Part shown: positions 8,383 through 17,243 of the stretch, piece by piece | How the letters are laid out: each line of letters begins with the position of its first letter | How positions within the stretch are numbered: the first letter of the stretch is position 1 | Assembly (NCBI GenBank): GCA_021154885.1 | Contig: JAJKHS010000047.1 | Location: forward strand, 1-43,123 | Source: Thermoanaerobaculum sp. | Lineage (GTDB): Bacteria > Acidobacteriota > Thermoanaerobaculia > Multivoradales > UBA5704 | Direction: 5' to 3' | Length of the DNA stretch: 43,123 nucleotides | Position numbers and translations under genes: made by a program | The notes under the pieces: model-generated | The model's input: the letters and a program-made list of their open reading frames with translations, nothing else | What the model was told of the DNA's origin: nothing | The model's database searches: none

Positions 8383-8766
8383 ATGGCGACCCAAGAACAG
8401 GAGCGCGCGGCCTTCGCTCTCAAGAAAGTGGAAGAGATCGACAAGGACAAAGCGAAGTTCAAGACCCAACTTTTGAAGCTGCCGGCGAGGCTGCACAACA
8501 ACGGCCTCGGGCAAACGGTAGCGTTCTATCTTTCGGCGGGCAAGGAGAAGCCGGAGGTCATCATCTGTGGTTGGATCGAAGCCTGGCTTCAGGACCGGCG
8601 GATTTATCTGGGCGGCAGGTTGATCGACAACATTGCGGGTCAGAGGCTACCTCCCGACGAAGCCGAGGTCCGGTATCGTGAGGCCTCGGTGGAGGTGCGA
8701 GCCCTCGCGGTCTGGCTCAAGCGCTTCGCCGAAGCCTTCATCGAGGGAGAGGAAGAGGCGAAGTGA
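8383..8766 (+). CDS. cmr5: Cmr5, small subunit
   Basis: A 127-aa helical, charged protein with the size and position of Cmr5, the small subunit that lines the inner filament of the Cmr complex. The motif HNNGLGQTVAFYLS (about residues 38-51) is typical of the family. Its ATG is 4 nt after the cmr4 stop, and its own stop overlaps the cmr6 GTG start (GTGA at 8763-8766), in keeping with a single operon. Confidence 0.93.
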   Translation: MATQEQERAAFALKKVEEIDKDKAKFKTQLLKLPARLHNNGLGQTVAFYLSAGKEKPEVIICGWIEAWLQDRRIYLGGRLIDNIAGQRLPPDEAEVRYREASVEVRALAVWLKRFAEAFIEGEEEAK

Positions 8767-9848
8767 GCGGAATTCCCCTCCCTCAGCGTCTCCGGGAGCT
8801 TCTCCCCCTGGGCTCGCCGGGCAACCGCTCCCTCCTCTTCGACAAGGGGATGAATCGGTACGACGGCTCCTGGAAGATCGGCGCCGGCGACAAGGAAGGT
8901 TTCCTCAGCGATTTCGCGGCCGAGTTTGCCAAGCATGGAGGAGAGCGGTACGAATCCTTCCTGGCCCGGAGGGGCGCGGCTCTGGGAGTCGAGCCCGTCT
9001 CCCTCTTCACTCAGACGCGGCTCGTCATCGGCCTTGGCCTCCCGAGCCCCATCGAGACCGGCTTCCTCTTCGACCGTCTCACCGGCTGCCCCTATCTGCC
9101 GGGCTCGAGCGTCAAGGGCCTGCTGCGCGCCACCGCACGGCTGGTGCAGCAGGGAGAGCTCGAAGGTGACAGAGACTTCTGGAGCAAGAACCTCGATCGG
9201 ATCTTCGGACCCGAGATCACTCCGGAATCAACGCCGAAGACCGGCGAAGCGATCTTCTACGACGCCTTTCCCACCCGCTGGCCCGTGCTGGAGGTGGACG
9301 TCCTCACGCCCCACTACGGCAAGTATTACCGGGAGGACGATGTAGCTCCGGGCGACTGGGACAACCCGGTTCCCGTTCCCTTCCTGGCCATCGCCGCCGG
9401 CACGCCGTTCCACTTCTATATCCGGGCTAAGAAAGACGATTCCGGACCGATCAGGAAGCTCCTTGCCACCGGCCTCGACTGGCTGGGTATCGGAGCGAAG
9501 AAGTCGGCGGGGTATGGCGTGTTCGGCAAGGAAGAGCCTGCGAAGCAGGCCAAGGCCCAGGCCGCGCCATCCAAGTCGTCCAGACCGCCGGAGCCGCCAC
9601 CCCCGCCACCGCCACCTCCTACAGTTCCGATCCTTTGGGCTGACGTCGAGCTGAGCCTGCGCGAGGGCGCGGTCGTCGCGCGCAAAGGCAGGCAGACCGC
9701 GAGCTGTCGGCGGGATGAGGTGGCACGGGAGGTTGCAGATGCCTTGAAAAAGAATCGCGAGCTGCGCGCAGATGTTGAAGTCGTCAAAATCCCTGGAGGC
9801 GAATATCGAATCCTCAGCGTCAAGAGCTGGAAGGTTCCCGGAAAATGA
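8763..9848 (+). CDS. cmr6: Cmr6 with an unusual C-terminal extension
   Basis: A 361-aa protein. Residues ~1-255 are a normal Cmr6 RAMP: the block LFTQTRLVIGLGLPSPIETG, then FLFDRLTGCPYLPGSSVKGL, and a GIGAKKSAGYGVFG glycine-rich loop near residues 239-252. After this comes an Ala/Lys-rich stretch, a polyproline run (about 275-287) and a further ~70-residue alpha/beta segment (291-361) that I do not recognise. In known complexes Cmr6 caps the crRNA 3' side. The extension could be a small docking domain or a flexible tether. It starts with GTG overlapping cmr5 and ends overlapping the TIR-SAVED ATG. Confidence 0.93.
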   Translation: MSGIPLPQRLRELLPLGSPGNRSLLFDKGMNRYDGSWKIGAGDKEGFLSDFAAEFAKHGGERYESFLARRGAALGVEPVSLFTQTRLVIGLGLPSPIETGFLFDRLTGCPYLPGSSVKGLLRATARLVQQGELEGDRDFWSKNLDRIFGPEITPESTPKTGEAIFYDAFPTRWPVLEVDVLTPHYGKYYREDDVAPGDWDNPVPVPFLAIAAGTPFHFYIRAKKDDSGPIRKLLATGLDWLGIGAKKSAGYGVFGKEEPAKQAKAQAAPSKSSRPPEPPPPPPPPPTVPILWADVELSLREGAVVARKGRQTASCRRDEVAREVADALKKNRELRADVEVVKIPGGEYRILSVKSWKVPGK

Positions 9849-11071
9849 CCAATCCGCTGGGGCGGTCCTTCCTGAGCTATAAGCGTGATCGCAAGGCTGA
9901 GGCCGAGTTGCTGATCGCGGCTCAGCACGACGTGGGAGTCCCCACCTGGCGGGATGTGGACGACCTCGATGAGCTGCCCACCGAGGATGAGATCCGGCGG
10001 GTCCTGCGAGATCCTGACACGGCGAACGCGATCCTCTGGCTCACTCCTGAAGTGGCGAAGTCGGAGATGATTCGTAAAGTCGAGGCGCCGCTGATCCTCG
10101 AAAGGACCCGTCAGGATGGAGTCTTCTTCGTGATTCCCGTGGCTGCCGGTGGTCTGGACTACTGCGAGGCGGCTGCGCTCCTCGATCCGAGCTTCACCCT
10201 CGAAGACTTGAAGCAATGGAACCTCCGAAAGCTGGCGGCCGACCCCATAGGGCCGGCAGAGGCCGCGGAGGTTGCCATGCGGGTCCTCCGCCGGCGAGTC
10301 GCTGCCATTCACGCATTCCTTCCGGCCGGCACCCCCCTGAAGATGGCCCTGCACACTCGTAAGGCTGCGGCAAGCATGGCAAACTCGTTGAGCCTCCGCT
10401 GGCAACATCGCTGCGAGGGGCGCGAAGCCAGGCCGGGAGCCTGGAAGGACTTTCTTCTCCCGGCTCTGCAGACCGTCGCCAAGGTGATCGAAGAGACGGC
10501 GCCAGAGCGTGCCGTCGAAGCGTCAGGCCTGGCCAGCATCCCCGCGATTACCGCTCTCGGTTGTGAATTCCTGGCGCCCCGCCGTCTGCCGATCTCCTGG
10601 GAGCAATATAACGAAAGACGTGGCTCCCAGCTCTGGTCTCTCAACGCTCCGCGCGAGAGCACGGGGTTCCAGGCGAAATGCGAAGCCAGGGATCTGAGCG
10701 GCCGGGATTTGGCCGTCCTCATCTCGGTGACCGATCACGTCGAGCCGGCCTTCAAGGTAAGCCGGTCCGACCTTCCACCTTTCCGCGCTCTTCTGAGGGT
10801 ATGGAAAGGCGGCGATCCGCCACACGATCTGGAGAACGCAGGACAGGCCGCCGAGCTGTCCTACTTGATCCAGAAGGAGATCCGGAAGGCTCTGAAGGAA
10901 TATCCGGAGATCGTCTGTGTCCATCTCTTCATGGCCATACCTCTCGGGCTCGCCATGATGACCGGGCAGCTCCTCAACAACGTTAACTCCGTGCAGACCT
11001 ACGAGTTGGTGTCGAGCGAGGCCGGTAAGAGCTACAGGCCCGCGGCCCTTCTCCATCCTTCGGGTTGCTGA
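9845..11071 (+). CDS. TIR-SAVED effector
   Basis: A 408-aa protein in two parts. The N-terminal TIR domain (~5-150) has the first strand RSFLSYKRDR, a conserved Trp35 (VPTWRD) and a helix with Glu80 (IRKVEAP), the best candidate for the catalytic glutamate of TIR NADases. The C-terminal SAVED domain (~190-400) ends in VHLFMAIPLGLAMMTGQLLN and a VQTYE motif, aligning with the end of the CHAT-SAVED protein. In a studied CBASS TIR-SAVED, cyclic tri-AMP drives filament assembly and NAD+ destruction. Here the ATG overlaps the cmr6 stop, so Cas10-made cyclic oligoadenylate is the expected trigger. The nucleotide size cannot be read from sequence. Confidence 0.9.
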   Translation: MTNPLGRSFLSYKRDRKAEAELLIAAQHDVGVPTWRDVDDLDELPTEDEIRRVLRDPDTANAILWLTPEVAKSEMIRKVEAPLILERTRQDGVFFVIPVAAGGLDYCEAAALLDPSFTLEDLKQWNLRKLAADPIGPAEAAEVAMRVLRRRVAAIHAFLPAGTPLKMALHTRKAAASMANSLSLRWQHRCEGREARPGAWKDFLLPALQTVAKVIEETAPERAVEASGLASIPAITALGCEFLAPRRLPISWEQYNERRGSQLWSLNAPRESTGFQAKCEARDLSGRDLAVLISVTDHVEPAFKVSRSDLPPFRALLRVWKGGDPPHDLENAGQAAELSYLIQKEIRKALKEYPEIVCVHLFMAIPLGLAMMTGQLLNNVNSVQTYELVSSEAGKSYRPAALLHPSGC

Positions 11072-11089
11072 GCAGCCGCAAGCTCCTGC

Positions 11090-11600
11090 CGCCCTTTCAG
11101 GGCTTGAACTGCCTGGGCTCCGGTTCCTGGGGCTGACGCCCCAGGCTTTACTCTGCCGCCCCCTTCGGGGCTGGGTCTGAGGCGGTGCCATGGGCTTTCT
11201 CCCTGGGCGTCTCCTTGGGTGGCAGTGTCTTCAGAGGATCGAACCACCGGCCCAACGGGCCGGGAGACCCCAGCCCAGGGCTGAGGCCGAAGGCCGATGC
11301 CCTGGGAAGAAGAAGGCACTCCATCCTTGCGGCCTGAAAGGCCGCGAGAGCCCGGCTCGACAACGCGTGGGATGGAAAGCTCTCGCGGGCCTTTCAGGCC
11401 GCAAGGCTTTTGTCATCTCTCCACCCAGGGCATTGGCCTGCGGCCTTAAGCCCTGGGCTCCGTTCTCCCGGCCCGTTGGGCCGAACGGGGCCGGCGGTGC
11501 AGCGCCTCGGATGCGAGCTTCCAAACACCCTCTGAGGCGACTCCATGGGCTTCCCTTGGAACCCAACCGCCCCTTCCCACGTATCTCCAAGGTGAGCCCT
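11090..11600. repeat. Composite palindromic repeat block
   Basis: This 553-bp gene-free stretch between TIR-SAVED and the hydrolase is made of nested palindromes. Arms at about 11246-11350 and 11380-11483 are inverted copies carrying, in mirrored order, GGCCCAACGGGCC, CCCAGGGC/GCCCTGGG and GCGGCCTGAAAGGCCGC. Smaller hairpins lie at about 11129-11150 (CTGGGGCTGACGCCCCAG). The same module set recurs at 32724-32992. No credible ORF is seen; open frames are by-products of high GC. Confidence 0.8.
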
Positions 11601-11624
11601 CACGCTCTCACCTGAGGAGGTGTC

Positions 11625-13442
11625 ATGTCCCGCAAGCCGTCTCCCCGTTCTCTCCTGCTCGTCGCCGTCCTGGTCCTCGCATCGCTGACGGCCTCCGCGC
11701 AGACCGGCGCCCCGCCCGCCCCGAAGAGCGCGAAGGTCTCATCCTTCGGCAGGTACTCGGGCTACTCCGAGCCGGTCTACGACGGCTGGGTGCGCAGCTC
11801 GCGGTACGTCACGGTGCGGGATGGGACGCGGCTGGCGGTCGACGTCTTCCGGCCCACGCGCGGAGGGAAGGTCGCCGCGGAGAAGCTGCCGGTCGTGTGG
11901 ACGCATCACCGGTATCAGCGGGCCGTGCGGGACCAGGGGAAGGTGTACACGATCGTGGACTCTTTCTCGTGGCTGCCGGACGTGCTCCGGCATGGCTACG
12001 TGGTGGCCGCCGTCGACGCGCGGGGGAGCGGCGCGTCGTTCGGCCGGTTCGAGGGGATGTTCAGCTCCAAGGAGACGGACGACGCTTACGACGTCACCGA
12101 GTGGCTCGCGGCTCAGCCGTGGTCCAACGGCAAGGTCGGCATGTATGGGCGGTCGTATCTGGCGTTCACCCAGTATCTCGCCGCCAGCCGCAAGCCGCCT
12201 CATCTCAAGGCCCTCTTCCCCGAGGTGGGCGGCACCGACATGTATGAGCTGATCTATCGCGGCGGCATCTATCACGGCCCGTTCATCGAGATGTGGAGCA
12301 ACCTGGTGCGGGAGCTGGACGTGGACAAGCCGGCCCTGCCCGTGGACGAGGACAAGGACGGCGCTCTGCTCAAGGCTGCCGTGGAGCAGCACAAGGCCAA
12401 CCGCAGCGCGGCCGAGATCTTCGCCGCTCTCCCCTTCCGCGACAGCGTCGACGCGGCCTCCGGCGTGCCGGTGTTCCGCGACTGGACTCCCATCACTTTT
12501 CTAAAGGAGATCCGCGAGTCCAAAATACCTGTCTATCTCCTCGACGGCTGGAATGATCGCTATGTGCGGGACGAGGCGATCCTCTTCAACAATCTGGACA
12601 ATCCGAAGCGGCTCACCATCGGACCGTGGACCCACACCCAGGACGATCACCTCGATTTCGCCGCCGAGCACCTGCGGTGGTGGGACTACTGGCTCAAAGG
12701 AATTGATAATGGGATCATGCAGGAGGATCCCGTCCATTATTACGTGATCGGCGCGCCGGAGGCGACCGCCTGGCGGTCCGCGAAGCAGTGGCCGTTGCCG
12801 AATGAGAAGCGGACGGCGTACTGGTTCGGCGCGGGAAGCCTGGGGACGGCGGCGCCCACGGCCCCCGCAGACAATGGAGCCAAGGACGAATTCACGGTGG
12901 ACTACTCGGCCGAGGTCTCGCCCGATCCGCGGTGGGGCCTCGGTCACGATTTCCCGGAGCTCGCCGCTCACGACGCCAAGGGGCTCTCGTGGACGACGAC
13001 GCCCCTCGCCGCACCGCTGGAGGTGACGGGCCATCCGGTGGCCCACCTCTGGATCTCGTCCTCGGCGCCGGACGCGGACGTCTTCGTCTATCTGGAGGAG
13101 GTGAACGAGAAGGGCGAATCGCGCTACGTCTCCGAGGGGATGCTCCGCGCCTCGAACCGCGCTACGGCCAATCCCGGCTACAACCTCCTGGGGCTCCCGT
13201 ACCATCGGGGTCTGAAATCCGATCAGGCCCCACTGATGCCGGGTCAGCCGGTGGAGCTGGTGATCGACCTCTACCCCACCTCCACGTTGTTCGCCGCCGG
13301 CCATCGCCTCCGCGTCACGGTGACTGGAGCGGACAAGGCCAATGCCCGCACGCCGCAGCAGTCGCCGCCGCCGCGGTTGACGGTGTGGCGGGAGGCGGGG
13401 CGGGCGTCGTGGGTGGAGGTGCCGGTGATTCCGGCTCGGTAA
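11625..13442 (+). CDS. Secreted CocE/NonD-family S15 hydrolase
   Basis: A 605-aa alpha/beta hydrolase of the X-Pro dipeptidyl-peptidase/cocaine esterase class. A Sec signal peptide with cleavage near ASAQ|TG (about residue 26) places it outside the cytoplasm. The nucleophile elbow is GRSYLA with Ser177; the acid is probably in DGWND and the base in GPWTH. The C-terminal third is the jelly-roll domain typical of this family (EVTGHPVAHLWISSSAPDAD and following). A GAGGAGG RBS precedes the ATG. Substrate (acyl peptide, amide or ester) cannot be set from sequence. It faces the next gene convergently across a bidirectional hairpin terminator. Confidence 0.88.
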   Translation: MSRKPSPRSLLLVAVLVLASLTASAQTGAPPAPKSAKVSSFGRYSGYSEPVYDGWVRSSRYVTVRDGTRLAVDVFRPTRGGKVAAEKLPVVWTHHRYQRAVRDQGKVYTIVDSFSWLPDVLRHGYVVAAVDARGSGASFGRFEGMFSSKETDDAYDVTEWLAAQPWSNGKVGMYGRSYLAFTQYLAASRKPPHLKALFPEVGGTDMYELIYRGGIYHGPFIEMWSNLVRELDVDKPALPVDEDKDGALLKAAVEQHKANRSAAEIFAALPFRDSVDAASGVPVFRDWTPITFLKEIRESKIPVYLLDGWNDRYVRDEAILFNNLDNPKRLTIGPWTHTQDDHLDFAAEHLRWWDYWLKGIDNGIMQEDPVHYYVIGAPEATAWRSAKQWPLPNEKRTAYWFGAGSLGTAAPTAPADNGAKDEFTVDYSAEVSPDPRWGLGHDFPELAAHDAKGLSWTTTPLAAPLEVTGHPVAHLWISSSAPDADVFVYLEEVNEKGESRYVSEGMLRASNRATANPGYNLLGLPYHRGLKSDQAPLMPGQPVELVIDLYPTSTLFAAGHRLRVTVTGADKANARTPQQSPPPRLTVWREAGRASWVEVPVIPAR

Positions 13443-13461
13443 GACCGTTCAGTAAGGCCCC

Positions 13462-13575
13462 CCTGGGACCGCCGGCGTCCCGCCGGCAGCTAACTCCGTT
13501 TTTCTGTTTTTGAAGGAGAAAAAGAAAAAAAGAAGCGGAGTTAGTTGCCGGCGGGACGCCGGCGGTCCCAGGGGG
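13462..13575. terminator. Bidirectional hairpin terminator built from repeat arms
   Basis: Arms at 13462-13500 and 13536-13575 are ~39-bp inverted copies of CCTGGGACCGCCGGCG...CTAACTCCG with a T/A-rich loop. T-runs follow the stem on either strand. It lies between the 3' ends of two convergent genes. Each arm is the same repeat seen singly at 3277 and 19716. Confidence 0.75.
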
Positions 13576-13591
13576 TTTTACTCCAGGCCCT

Positions 13592-16432
13592 CTACTCCGC
13601 CAGATCCGGCTCCCCATAGCGCTCCAGCATCGCCTTCCTCACCTGGTCGCGGAGCTTGATGCCGGCGTGCCAGCCGGTGCCTTCGGGGTGGACGGGCGGG
13701 GCCACGATCACCGTCACCTCGCCGCGGCGGAGGAGGCGCTCGCCGGCGCGCAGGATCGGGCGCGTGCCGCGGAGGACGACGGGGACGACGGGCACGCCCG
13801 CGTCGACCGCCACGGCGAAGGTGCCCATGCGAAAGGGGAGGAGGCCGGGGTAGCGGCGGAAGGTGCCTTCGGGAAAGATTGCCAGCGACTCGCCGGACCG
13901 GAGGGCGTCCAGGGCCTTGTGCGTCTCCCCGGCGCTCTGGACGGCGTCGAAGCGCTCCACGAAGAGAGCTCCCAGCCGCCGCAGGAAGATGCGCGAGATG
14001 AAGCTCTTCTCCAGCTCCCGCTTCACCACGAAGGAGACCTCCGGCGGCAGCAGCGCCGTGAGCACCATGCCGTCCAGGTAGCTCGCGTGGGTGGCGGCCA
14101 CGATCCGCGGTCCGCCCGTCTCCAGGTTTTCGGCGCCTTCGAGGCGGAGGGGGATGCCGGCGCCGGTAAAGAGGAGCCGGCCCACGCGCCGGCTCATCCG
14201 CCGCCGGCGGGCGAGCCCCGGCGTCAGCACGACGGCGAGCCAGCCCGGCACCGCGAGGAGGGTCAGGAAGCCGTAGGCGCGGACGGCGTAGAGCCCCTCC
14301 CCCAGGGAGCGGACACGGCGGGCGAGCTGCGATTTGAGGCCGGTGAGCGCCAAGCGGGCGAGCTGCCAGCCCAGGGCCCCGCCGCCGCGGTCCACCTTGC
14401 CGGATTCGTAGAGCTCGCGCGCCGACGAGCGCCGGATCTTGCCGCTGGAGGTCTTGGGCACGCCATGCGGCGGTACCAGGGCGACCACGTCGGCGGGCGT
14501 GCCGAGGAGGTCGACGGTGACGTTCTGGACGGCTTGGCGGAGCGTCTCCAGCGCGGCCTCGTCCCGCTCGCGGGTCTCGGCCATCACCACCAGGCGCTCG
14601 GTGCCGGTCTTCGGATCGGGGCTGCCGAAGACCGCCACGCACCCCTTGCGGATGCCCGGCACCTCGCCTACCGCGCCTTCGAGCTCGTGGGGGTAGAGGT
14701 TGCGCCCGCCACGGATGATGATGTCCTTGACCCGGCCGGTGATGTAGACCTCGCCGGCTGCGAGGTAGGCGCGGTCGCCCGAGTCCCGCCAGTCGCCGTG
14801 CACCAGTTTGGCGGTGGCCTCGGGGTTTCTGAAGTAGCCGCTGCTGGCGGACGGTCCCTTGAACTCCAGCCGGCCCTCCCGGCGCTCTTCCACTTCGTGG
14901 CCGCTCTCGTCGACGATGCGGACCTCGTGGCCGGAGAGGGGGAAGCCGCAGGAGATGAAGCGCAGGGCGTGGGGATCGTCCCCCGCCGAGGGTGCCACGG
15001 GCACGGCCTCGCCGGTGCGCTGAAAGGCCTCGCGGTCCACCACGTCGACAAGCGGTGGCCGGCCGAGCGGCGGGAAGGCCACGGCGAGGGAATTCTCGGC
15101 CAGGCCGTAGACGGGCGAGAGGGCACCGGGGTTGAAGCCGTAGGGCGCGAACCGCGAGAGGAAGCGCCGCACGGCCTCGGGGCTCACGGGCTCGGCGCCG
15201 TTCAGGGCCATGCGCCAGGAGGAGAGGTCGAGCCCCTGGATCTCCTCGTCCGGGACCTTGTTGACGCACAGCTCGTAGGCGAAGTTGGGCGCCGCGGAGA
15301 GCGTCCCGCGGTGGCGATGGATGGCCCACAGCCAGCGCGACGGGCGGGCCAGGAAGGTCAGGGGGGACATCAGCATGAGGGGGACGCCGAAGTAGACGCT
15401 TCCCATCCAGCAGCCGATCAGCCCCATGTCGTGGTAGAGCGGCAGCCAGCTCACGATCACGTCGTCCGGCCGCACGTCCGCGCCCTTCTGGATAGCCCGC
15501 AAATTGGCCAGCAGGTTGGCGTGAGTGAGCATCACCCCCTTGGGATTGCCGGTGCTGCCGGAGGTGAACTGGAGGAAGGCAAGATCGCTCTCCTTGACGG
15601 TGACGGGGGCGCCCGCGGTTGTTTCCTTTTCGGCCGACAGCTCGGCGACGGTGACCACCTTGCGCAGCACCGGGAGCTGGGCGCGCAGCAGGCGGGCGAG
15701 GGTGAGCACCTCGGGAAAGGTGACGAGCACCTCGGCGCCGGCGGTCTGGAGGATGCCGGCCTGGCGCCGCAGGTGGTCCTCGATCTGGCTGCGCCGGGCC
15801 GGTGGATAGAGCGGGACGGGGACGCCGCCCGCGAGCTGGACGCCGAAGAACGCCGCGAAATATTCGAGGCCGGTGGGGAGCATGAGCCCCACGGCCTGGC
15901 CCGGCCCCACGCCCAGGCTCGTGAGGCCGGCGGCCACGGTGCGGGCACGGGCGAGGAGGCCGGCGTAGGTCAGCTCTTCGGGCTCGCCGTCGCCCGGCAG
16001 ATAGAGGACGTGCCGGCGGTCCGGGTGGCGCTGGGCGTGCCACTCCAGCACCTCGACGAGGGTGCGCGTGCGGTCCGGGGCCGCCTCGGCCGCGGCGTCT
16101 GCGAGGGGCTGCTCCACGATCTGGAGCGCCGCGCCCTCGGCAACGGCCGGGTGGCCGGCGAGGACGGCCTGGAGGAGGTCGCGAGGGGTCTCGGACGAGG
16201 CCAGGACCTGCTCGGCGAGGTGGACGCCGAAAGCCTTCTCCAGCCGGCCCAGCAGCTCGACGCGGCCCAGGCTGTCCAGCCCCAGGTCGCGCTCCAGAGA
16301 GGAGTCGAGGGTGAGGGACCGCCCGGCGTGGCGCTGCGGCTGCAGCTCCCGGGCGAGGGTCTCGGCGATCTCCAGCACCGCTTCCGGCGACGGAGGATCG
16401 GGGGAAGCGGCTGGAGCTTTCTCGGAAACCAT
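13592..16432 (-). CDS. ACP-FAAL-acyltransferase fusion protein
   Basis: A 946-aa three-domain protein. Residues ~15-95 form an acyl carrier domain with the phosphopantetheine site Ser54 (LGLDSLGR). Residues ~120-690 form an AMP-forming ligase with P-loop TSGSTGNPKG (290-299) and the FAAL-like LPLYHDMGLIG. Residues ~740-940 form a PlsC-type lysophospholipid acyltransferase with H782-A-S-Y-L-D787 and FPEGTFRR, preceded by hydrophobic segments that probably anchor it to the inner membrane. The order suggests that a fatty acid is activated as acyl-AMP, loaded on the fused carrier and passed to an acceptor by the acyltransferase. Acceptor unknown. The gene starts ~155 bp downstream of the cytochrome gene and could share its transcript. 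Confidence 0.87.
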   Translation of the reverse strand: MVSEKAPAASPDPPSPEAVLEIAETLARELQPQRHAGRSLTLDSSLERDLGLDSLGRVELLGRLEKAFGVHLAEQVLASSETPRDLLQAVLAGHPAVAEGAALQIVEQPLADAAAEAAPDRTRTLVEVLEWHAQRHPDRRHVLYLPGDGEPEELTYAGLLARARTVAAGLTSLGVGPGQAVGLMLPTGLEYFAAFFGVQLAGGVPVPLYPPARRSQIEDHLRRQAGILQTAGAEVLVTFPEVLTLARLLRAQLPVLRKVVTVAELSAEKETTAGAPVTVKESDLAFLQFTSGSTGNPKGVMLTHANLLANLRAIQKGADVRPDDVIVSWLPLYHDMGLIGCWMGSVYFGVPLMLMSPLTFLARPSRWLWAIHRHRGTLSAAPNFAYELCVNKVPDEEIQGLDLSSWRMALNGAEPVSPEAVRRFLSRFAPYGFNPGALSPVYGLAENSLAVAFPPLGRPPLVDVVDREAFQRTGEAVPVAPSAGDDPHALRFISCGFPLSGHEVRIVDESGHEVEERREGRLEFKGPSASSGYFRNPEATAKLVHGDWRDSGDRAYLAAGEVYITGRVKDIIIRGGRNLYPHELEGAVGEVPGIRKGCVAVFGSPDPKTGTERLVVMAETRERDEAALETLRQAVQNVTVDLLGTPADVVALVPPHGVPKTSSGKIRRSSARELYESGKVDRGGGALGWQLARLALTGLKSQLARRVRSLGEGLYAVRAYGFLTLLAVPGWLAVVLTPGLARRRRMSRRVGRLLFTGAGIPLRLEGAENLETGGPRIVAATHASYLDGMVLTALLPPEVSFVVKRELEKSFISRIFLRRLGALFVERFDAVQSAGETHKALDALRSGESLAIFPEGTFRRYPGLLPFRMGTFAVAVDAGVPVVPVVLRGTRPILRAGERLLRRGEVTVIVAPPVHPEGTGWHAGIKLRDQVRKAMLERYGEPDLAE

Positions 16433-16483
16433 GACGAAGAATTGAAGGTATCCGCGACAGGGGAGAAAGACAAGGGCGGAGCT

Positions 16484-16583
16484 CAGGGACGGCAGGGACT
16501 CCAGAGGCGAGGAAGCTCCGTGTCCCTGCTGTCCCTGCCGTCCCTGCCGTCCCTGCCGTCCCTGAAGTCCCTGCTGTCCCGCC
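16484..16583. repeat. 9-bp GTCCCTGCC tandem repeat with inverted partner
   Basis: About seven 9-bp units of the type GTCCCTGCC/GTCCCTGAA run from ~16521 to 16583, with an inverted partner GGGACGGCAGGGACT at 16486-16500. It lies between the cytochrome stop and the FAAL fusion start. A near-identical arrangement is found at 23515-23610. Confidence 0.75.
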
Positions 16584-16587
16584 GGCG

Positions 16588-17121
16588 CTAATCGATGTGC
16601 GGAATGCTCCGCAGGTACTCGTAGATGGCGCGGAGGTCTTTGTCCGTCATGCTCTGGTAGACGGGCCAGGGCATGACCTGGAGGAGGTGGCTCGGCGCGT
16701 CGGGATCGTGGCCCGTGCGCATGACGCTCTTGAACTCCGCGAGCGTCAGGCCCGCGGGCAGGCCGTCGGCGTCGGGGGTGATGTTGCGCGAGATGAAGGG
16801 CCCGAACGCGGTGCCGCCGGCCAGGTAGCGGGCGGCGTTGAACTTCTTCGGCTGACCCTGATAGGGATCTCCCCCGGGCGCGAAGGGCGGATTGGTATGG
16901 CAGTCATTGCAGGCCGCCTGGGCGTTGACGATGTAGCTGCCCAGGCCGACCAGGCTGTGGTCGCGGTTGTGCAGGTTCAGGGGGACCGGCGCGATCCGGT
17001 ACCCGATGGCGATGCGGTCCCCGTCGGGATCCGCCGAGGCCCGCTGGCCCTGGGACGCCGGCGACAACGTCAAGGCGAGCCCCACCAGCGCGAACGGGAT
17101 GATCAAAATCCTCAATCTCAT
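16588..17121 (-). CDS. Periplasmic monohaem cytochrome c
   Basis: A 177-aa protein with an N-terminal signal peptide (hydrophobic residues ~4-22), one haem c attachment motif CNDCH near residue 72, and a late Met in LQVMPWPVYQ that may be the sixth haem ligand. The C-terminus LRAIYEYLRSIPHI is the usual last helix of cytochrome c domains. GGAGGAG lies just before the ATG. It is likely to carry electrons in the periplasm; its redox partner is not encoded nearby. It is divergent from the CBS-domain gene across 122 bp. Confidence 0.87.
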   Translation of the reverse strand: MRLRILIIPFALVGLALTLSPASQGQRASADPDGDRIAIGYRIAPVPLNLHNRDHSLVGLGSYIVNAQAACNDCHTNPPFAPGGDPYQGQPKKFNAARYLAGGTAFGPFISRNITPDADGLPAGLTLAEFKSVMRTGHDPDAPSHLLQVMPWPVYQSMTDKDLRAIYEYLRSIPHID

Positions 17122-17243
17122 GCTGTTGTCTCCTCCAAAGTAGGTTCCTCTCGGAACGGAAAAATTCTATCTCCGATCGTCCGGGAAAGAGAACCTCTCC
17201 GCGGCCCTGTCGAGGTTATGATGAACGCCGCGGAGGCGGGGCG

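Noticed and set aside
13667-16591. 974-aa plus-strand ORF opposite the FAAL fusion
   Set aside because: The minus strand encodes an unambiguous three-domain enzyme; the opposite frame is compositional.
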